Below are positions 7,485 through 11,561 of a stretch of 11,561 nucleotides of DNA, in pieces. Each line of letters opens with the position of its first letter. The first letter of the stretch is position 1. The notes beneath the pieces were generated by a model. The model did not search any database. It had not been told where the DNA came from and worked only from the letters and a program-made list of their open reading frames with translations. The stretch is from Desulfobacterales bacterium CG23_combo_of_CG06-09_8_20_14_all_51_8 (GTDB taxonomy: Bacteria; Desulfobacterota; Desulfobacteria; Desulfobacterales; Desulfosalsimonadaceae), in NCBI GenBank assembly GCA_002772195.1, contig PCSG01000183.1, forward strand, positions 1 to 11,561. The letters are read 5' to 3'. A program made the position numbers and the translations under genes.

Positions 7485-7500
7485 TGGCATAATAATTGTA
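7485..7500 (+). promoter_or_regulatory. Candidate sigma-54 (-24/-12) promoter
   Basis: TGGCATAATAATTGTA fits the sigma-54 pattern TGGCAC-N5-TTGCW with correct spacing. The -24 GG is at 7486-7487 and the -12 box is TTGTA (7496-7500). Mismatches are T for C at the last base of the -24 box and T for C in the -12 GC. Transcription would start near 7510, before the histidine kinase start at 7557. A sigma-54 activator is encoded immediately upstream, which strengthens the call. The expected targets are the kinase, its regulator and probably hmcAB. Confidence 0.5.
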
Positions 7501-7556
7501 TTTATTCTAAGGGGTAATTGAACAGAGCGTTTAGCGGTTCATTAAAGGGTCAATCC

Positions 7557-8624
7557 ATGAGTCATTCTGAAATACTCAGAAGGGAGAAGTCCGGTGAATT
7601 ATATAAAGAGATTGTCAATCTATTGCCGATATATCTGACGATTCAGGATCGCGATCTGAATATTATTTTTGCCAATCAGACATTTTATGACGAATTCGGC
7701 CCGCGGTTGGGTAAAAAATGTCATTTTGTATATAAAGGAAGCTTAAACAAATGTCGTGCATGTCCGGTTCAAAAGACATTTTCGGACAAGAAAGTGCATC
7801 TCAGTGAAGAAACCATTCGGACGCATGGTGGAAAAACCGCTCAGATGATTGTCTATTCCGCGCCCATTCTGGATCAGGCCGGAAATGTCGTCTCAGTGAT
7901 GGAAATGGCCACCAATATTACCAGAGTCAAAGTCATGCAAAAAGAGCTGACAGAACTTGGTCAGTCGATTGCCCTGATGTCCCACGGGGTTAAAAATATT
8001 CTTGAAGGACTTCAGGGCGGGTCTTATGTGGTTGACGAAGGCCTCCATGACGGCGATTTGACTTTGATCCAAAGAGGCTGGGGAATTGTTAAAAACAATA
8101 TCACGGATATTTCACGTATTGTACAGAATATTCTTTATTCCTCAAAAAAGAGAACGATCCTGCTTGAAAGAGTGGCTCCCGGCGACATTATCAAGGATTC
8201 CATTAATCTTTTCAGGGGAAAGGCCCGTTCAGAGCGGATTGAACTTTCGTGTGAAATCAATCCCGCCTTGCCGGAAGTCAATATGGATCCTTTTGCCATC
8301 CGGAAAATGATGAACAACCTGATTTCAAACGCCATCGAGGCCTGTGCAAAAGACAAATCCAAATCGTCTCACCGGATTGTAGTAAGAGCAGATGATTACA
8401 ATGAATTGCAATTTAAATACGAGGTGGAAGATAACGGCATCGGAATGGATGAGCGGACCCGGCTACAGATATTTACAGAATTTTTTTCAACCAAAGGGAC
8501 GGAAGGGACCGGGCTGGGTCTGGCGGTGGTTGATAAAATTGTTAAGGAACACAAAGGAAAAATAGAAGTTGACTCAACGCCTCTGATTGGTACTCTTTTT
8601 AGGATTTTGTTTTTAAAAATGTAA
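7557..8624 (+). CDS. Soluble PAS sensor histidine kinase
   Basis: This 355-residue kinase has one PAS domain (about 15-124), a phosphoacceptor helix with H143 in MSHGVKNILEGLQGG, and an ATPase domain with N-box NLISNAIEAC (254-263), G1 DNGIGMD (292-298), F-box FTEFFSTKG (306-314) and G2 GTGLGL (317-322). No membrane segment is seen. The PAS domain carries C55-x10-C66-x2-C69, the same spacing as both cysteine PAS domains of the kinase at 3680-5497. The shared HG-[IV]-KN box and following GG also mark the two as close paralogues. I chose ATG 7557 because AAAGGG (7544-7549) is seven bases upstream. An in-frame TTG at 7518 would add 13 residues and has GGGG only three bases away. The receiver gene starts 57 bases after the stop and is the likely partner. 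Its promoter may be the sigma-54-like site at 7485-7500. Confidence 0.88.
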   Translation: MSHSEILRREKSGELYKEIVNLLPIYLTIQDRDLNIIFANQTFYDEFGPRLGKKCHFVYKGSLNKCRACPVQKTFSDKKVHLSEETIRTHGGKTAQMIVYSAPILDQAGNVVSVMEMATNITRVKVMQKELTELGQSIALMSHGVKNILEGLQGGSYVVDEGLHDGDLTLIQRGWGIVKNNITDISRIVQNILYSSKKRTILLERVAPGDIIKDSINLFRGKARSERIELSCEINPALPEVNMDPFAIRKMMNNLISNAIEACAKDKSKSSHRIVVRADDYNELQFKYEVEDNGIGMDERTRLQIFTEFFSTKGTEGTGLGLAVVDKIVKEHKGKIEVDSTPLIGTLFRILFLKM

Positions 8625-8681
8625 AAAAAATTCCGGCTAACGCAATAAAAACTAACCCTTCTAGTATGAAAGAGAGGAATG

Positions 8682-9125
8682 ATGGAAAAATTATTAAAAG
8701 TGGTCATTATCGACGATAATAAGGATTATTTGTTCTCCATGGAGACCTTTCTTTCCCGAAATGGATTTATAGTGCAAACAGCTTCTAATGGCAAGGACGG
8801 ATTGGACCTGATTAAAAAAGAACATCCGGATGTTATTCTGCTGGATGTCATGATGGAATCGGTGCTTGCCGGATTTGAGGTCTGTAAGGCGGTGCGCAGC
8901 GACTCCCACCTGGAGTATATTGCCATTGTCGGAATTTCAGGAATGGGAGAGGAACTGGGACTAAAATATGAGCAATACAGGGATGATGAATATTTTACTC
9001 CGGATGAATTTGTTGAGAAGCCGGTGGACAAGCAGCGCCTGCTATCGGTTATTGAAAAGGCCATTAAAAAGGCCAAAGCCAAAAAAAAACCACCGGCATG
9101 GCGCTTCGTAGAAACAGCGCCATGA
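8682..9125 (+). CDS. Receiver-only response regulator
   Basis: This 147-residue protein has a single receiver domain and a short lysine-rich tail ending in AWRFVETAP. D11/D12, phosphoacceptor D55 in LLDVMM, S86 in GISGM and K113 in VEKPVD are present. The loop after the phosphorylated aspartate reads MMESVLAGFE, so the proline usually found in MMP is missing. Two adjacent ATG codons (8679 and 8682) follow GAGAGGA; I prefer the second because the first touches the ribosome binding site. The PDEFVEKPVD segment matches the style of the receiver at 3282-3686. It lies between a histidine kinase and hmcA with only 65 bases to the latter, so it probably belongs to the same transcription unit. Confidence 0.86.
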   Translation: MEKLLKVVIIDDNKDYLFSMETFLSRNGFIVQTASNGKDGLDLIKKEHPDVILLDVMMESVLAGFEVCKAVRSDSHLEYIAIVGISGMGEELGLKYEQYRDDEYFTPDEFVEKPVDKQRLLSVIEKAIKKAKAKKKPPAWRFVETAP

Positions 9126-9190
9126 AATTGTATGAAACATGGCTGTAATATCTACTTTGATTTATTTATAATCTTTAGGATTGGCGGAAT

Positions 9191-10771
9191 ATGAATAAGG
9201 GGAAAAACCTGATTCGTTTGGCCGGCGTTTTCGCGGTTTTCACGATTATTATATATGGTACCAGTCCATATGGGGCAGGGCAGATTGTAAAAGATTCATC
9301 CCGGATACGGGCCGACCTCATTAAAATTGATACGATGGCCGCTTTTGGCAGGCTTGAAAAACCGCCGGTTGTATTTCTCCACGACGCTCACACCGAGGCT
9401 CTGGCTAAAAAGAACCTGGATTGCACCGCCTGCCATTTGACCGAGAAAGATCAGATTTTTCCAAAATTTAAGCGGATCAAGGACATTGACCGGATCGCGG
9501 TGATGAATATTTATCATACGGAATGCATCGCCTGTCATGGAGAAATGAAGGTGGCGCGTGAGAAAGCCGGGCCGGTGGAATGCGATGGGTGCCACAGGGC
9601 AGAGTCGCAATATGCATCTTCCAGACAACCCATGGGGTTTGATATATCCCTTCACTCCCGTCATTCCGAGGCACAGGAAAAAAAATGCGAACGATGTCAT
9701 CATGAATATGACGAGAAGGAAAAAAAGCTTTTTTATGCCAAGGAAAAAGAAGGCACTTGCCGTTACTGCCATAAGGCGGAAACCAAAGATAATGTGATTT
9801 CCATACGTCTGGCATCCCATATTGCCTGCATCAATTGCCACAGCAAAACTCTGGCGAAAAAACTGGCCAGCGGCCCTGTCACCTGTTCGGGGTGCCATGA
9901 TCTTGCGGCACAGCAGAAAATTAAAAAAATATCGCCTATCCCCCGAATGGAGCGAAAACAGCCGGATATTGTCCTCATCAAATCCGCTCCCAAAGACGCG
10001 GTTATGGATGCCGATATGGAAAATCAAAACAGGATGAAGTTCGTTCCTTTTGATCATCAGGCGCACGAAAATTATAATGACACCTGCCGGGTCTGTCACC
10101 ATGAAACCCTCAAACCGTGCAACCAGTGTCATGCCCTTGCCGGAACAGAGGAGGGCAAAGGGGTCAATCTTGAAAATGCCATGCATCAGGCGGGTGCAGC
10201 CGAAAGCTGCCTGGGCTGCCATGAAACCCAGAAGGGCGCGGAAAACTGCGCGGGCTGCCATGCTCCCATGGGCAAAATAAGCAAGAGAAAAGATGATTTA
10301 TGCCAGAAATGTCATATGATGCCGGTATCTGAGACGGAGAAAGTATTAAATTCGGACGCAGAAAACTCGTTGGCAGCTGAAATGCTGAAATCCAGAAAAT
10401 CGGTAATCGGCACATATCCGGAAAAGGATATTCCTGAGAAAGTCGTCATCAAACATCTTTCCAAAGATTATGAGCCGGTTGATTTTCCGCATCGCAAAAT
10501 TGTCCATGCGCTTATGGACAAGATCAAAAATAACAAGCTGGCTGGATACTTCCACAGTGATGAAGGCACCATCTGCAAAGGTTGCCACCATAACAGTCCT
10601 GTTTCAAAGAAGCCGCCGCAATGCGGCAGTTGTCATGGCAAAGCCTTTGATGAAAACAATCCATTAAAACCCGGAATAATTGGCGCCTATCATCAGCAGT
10701 GTATGGGCTGCCACCAGGAAATGGGTATCGAAAAACCCGCCGGATGCACGGATTGTCATAAAAAAAAATAA
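9191..10771 (+). CDS. hmcA: Periplasmic hexadecaheme cytochrome c, HmcA
   Basis: This 526-residue multiheme cytochrome c is the periplasmic electron-accepting subunit of the Hmc transmembrane complex. In sulfate reducers HmcA is thought to exchange electrons with the periplasmic hydrogenase/cytochrome c3 network. A Sec-type signal peptide is present (basic MNKGKNLIR, then a hydrophobic stretch to about residue 30). I count exactly 16 CXXCH heme-binding motifs, beginning at C78, 112, 131, 166, 190, 213, 232, 299, 310, 340, 353, 371, 462, 478, 504 and 519. They group 3-4-5-4 along the chain, in keeping with the repeated cytochrome c3-like domains known for HmcA. Several motifs are followed by a second histidine (CXXCHH), as in class III cytochromes. 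The ATG follows TTTAGGA and GGCGGA. The next gene, hmcB, starts 26 bases downstream. Confidence 0.93.
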   Translation: MNKGKNLIRLAGVFAVFTIIIYGTSPYGAGQIVKDSSRIRADLIKIDTMAAFGRLEKPPVVFLHDAHTEALAKKNLDCTACHLTEKDQIFPKFKRIKDIDRIAVMNIYHTECIACHGEMKVAREKAGPVECDGCHRAESQYASSRQPMGFDISLHSRHSEAQEKKCERCHHEYDEKEKKLFYAKEKEGTCRYCHKAETKDNVISIRLASHIACINCHSKTLAKKLASGPVTCSGCHDLAAQQKIKKISPIPRMERKQPDIVLIKSAPKDAVMDADMENQNRMKFVPFDHQAHENYNDTCRVCHHETLKPCNQCHALAGTEEGKGVNLENAMHQAGAAESCLGCHETQKGAENCAGCHAPMGKISKRKDDLCQKCHMMPVSETEKVLNSDAENSLAAEMLKSRKSVIGTYPEKDIPEKVVIKHLSKDYEPVDFPHRKIVHALMDKIKNNKLAGYFHSDEGTICKGCHHNSPVSKKPPQCGSCHGKAFDENNPLKPGIIGAYHQQCMGCHQEMGIEKPAGCTDCHKKK

Positions 10772-10797
10772 ATCACATGTAAGTTGAGGTATTTCAT

Positions 10798-11561
10798 ATG
10801 TCCATATCACGAAGGAAATTTCTAGGATGGATCGGTGCGGCAGGTCTGGGATCTGCTTTAGGCAAATCGGCGTTTGCCGCCGGTTCTAAGCATTTTGAAG
10901 GGCATCCCGGGAGCCTCGGCATATTGCATGACATTACCCAGTGTGTCGGGTGCCGGAGTTGCGAGGCTGCCTGTGCCAGGGAGAACGCGCTTCCGGTTCC
11001 CGATAAGCCATTTAAGGACCTTTCCGTGTTGGAGGAAAAAAGAAGAACAACGGCAGCGGATTATACGGTGGTCAATAAATATGAAGTCCCCGGCAGAAAA
11101 GCGCCTCTGTTTGTCAAAAAGCAGTGCAATCATTGTCTGGAGCCTGCCTGCGCATCGGTGTGCTTTGTGCGGGCTTTTAAAAAAACGGAAACAGGCGCGG
11201 TTACTTATGACGCCAGCGTATGCGTGGGCTGCCGTTACTGCATGGTCGCCTGCCCTTTCGAGATTCCCACCTATGAGTATGATGAGGCGCTCTCTCCCCG
11301 CGTCATGAAATGCACCATGTGTTATCCCAGAATCATGCGGGGGGAGATTCCTGCATGCGTCGAAGCCTGTCCGAAGGAGGCCCTGACCTTCGGCAAACGC
11401 GAGGATTTGATCAACATCGCGCGGGAGCGGATCCGTCAATATCCGGACCGATATATTGATCACATCTATGGTGAGACGGAAATGGGCGGTACAAGCTGGC
11501 TGTATCTTTCGAGTGTTCCTTTTAAAGAAGTCGGCATGAGGGAAGACCTCGGCGTTACCCC
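10798..11561 (+). CDS. hmcB: Periplasmic ferredoxin-type subunit HmcB (3' truncated by the window)
   Basis: This gene runs off the window; 254 complete codons are visible. The protein begins MSISRRKFLGWIGAAGLG, a Tat signal with the twin arginine at residues 5-6, so it is exported folded with its clusters. Sixteen cysteines form four 4Fe-4S sites: C49/C52/C55/C59, C110/C113/C118/C122, C142/C145/C148/C152 and C172/C175/C187/C191, the pattern of HmcB/DsrO/PsrB-type electron-transfer subunits. It would pass electrons from HmcA to an NrfD-type membrane subunit (HmcC), which should be encoded just beyond the window. GAGG (10786-10789) is eight bases before the ATG. The immediate hmcA neighbour makes HmcB the best name, although DsrO-like or other NrfC-type paralogues share the fold. 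Confidence 0.9.
   Translation, partial: MSISRRKFLGWIGAAGLGSALGKSAFAAGSKHFEGHPGSLGILHDITQCVGCRSCEAACARENALPVPDKPFKDLSVLEEKRRTTAADYTVVNKYEVPGRKAPLFVKKQCNHCLEPACASVCFVRAFKKTETGAVTYDASVCVGCRYCMVACPFEIPTYEYDEALSPRVMKCTMCYPRIMRGEIPACVEACPKEALTFGKREDLINIARERIRQYPDRYIDHIYGETEMGGTSWLYLSSVPFKEVGMREDLGVT

Larger units (their letters stand above)
7297..7556. other. AT-rich intergenic regulatory region
   Basis: This 260-base stretch holds no gene I can support. It is visibly richer in A+T than the flanking genes. It contains three palindromes (7324-7339, 7343-7360, 7447-7461), a degenerate -24/-12-like sequence at 7365-7380 (TGGCACCCTTCTGGTG, lacking the conserved GC of the -12 box) and a better sigma-54-like element at 7485-7500. 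The AT-only palindrome TTTTTTAATTAAAAAA (7324-7339), just after the activator stop, might weakly terminate transcription but has no GC stem. The arrangement suits a sigma-54 promoter with upstream activator sites. Confidence 0.5.

Noticed and set aside
9143..9172. Sigma-70 promoter directly before hmcA (CTGTAA, 18 bases, TATAAT)
   Set aside because: The -10 is perfect, but the -35 is poor, and the predicted start near 9179 would fall within the ribosome binding region, leaving almost no leader.
9296..10261. Long antisense open frame (321 codons) opposite hmcA
   Set aside because: It overlaps a gene with 16 intact heme motifs. It is a codon-bias shadow with no recognisable domain of its own.
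10858..11463. Open frames on both strands over the start of hmcB
   Set aside because: The + frame from 10798 has a Tat signal and sixteen ordered cluster cysteines; the other frames show no domain.

Overview
The window looks like a chromosomal segment of an anaerobic, probably sulfate-reducing, member of the Desulfobacterota. The evidence is a 16-heme cytochrome c of the HmcA type, a Tat-exported HmcB-type ferredoxin subunit, a cytochrome b/CCG iron-sulfur pair of the HmcEF/TmcCB/DsrMK type, and a dense cluster of PAS-domain signalling proteins. All genes are on the + strand. I see no tRNA, rRNA, CRISPR array, insertion sequence or integrase.

Layout. (1) Bases 1-3000 are the 3' end of a transmembrane electron-transfer operon: a 5'-truncated NarI/DsrM/TmcC-like cytochrome b, a cytoplasmic 4Fe-4S/CCG-domain protein overlapping it by ATGA, and a receiver-only response regulator placed where rrf1 sits after hmcF in Desulfovibrio vulgaris. 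A strong intrinsic terminator follows (3061-3116). (2) Bases 3117-7296 are a regulatory operon: a candidate sigma-70 promoter, a perfect 20-bp palindrome, a receiver-only regulator, a soluble triple-PAS histidine kinase and a sigma-54 activator, the three genes overlapping end to end. (3) Bases 7297-7556 are an AT-rich intergenic region with several palindromes and a good sigma-54-like -24/-12 element. (4) Bases 7557-11561 hold a second PAS histidine kinase, a receiver-only regulator, hmcA and the 5' part of hmcB, probably one transcription unit that continues past the window.

How the genes may work together. HmcA and HmcB are the periplasmic subunits of a complex that moves electrons across the membrane; the cytochrome b/CCG pair at the left edge is the membrane and cytoplasmic half of a similar complex. 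The genes between them look like a dedicated redox-signalling set. Four PAS domains in three different sensor proteins carry a cysteine signature (three of them exactly C-x10-C-x2-C). The sigma-54 activator lies just upstream of a sigma-54-like element that could drive the second kinase, its regulator and hmcAB. This wiring is inferred from gene order and sequence.

The most unusual element is the N-terminus of the sigma-54 activator. It reads as a low-molecular-weight phosphatase/ArsC (thioredoxin-type arsenate reductase) fold in which the catalytic cysteine and arginine are both replaced, so it is probably a pseudo-enzyme sensor domain fused to PAS, AAA+ and Fis-type DNA-binding domains.
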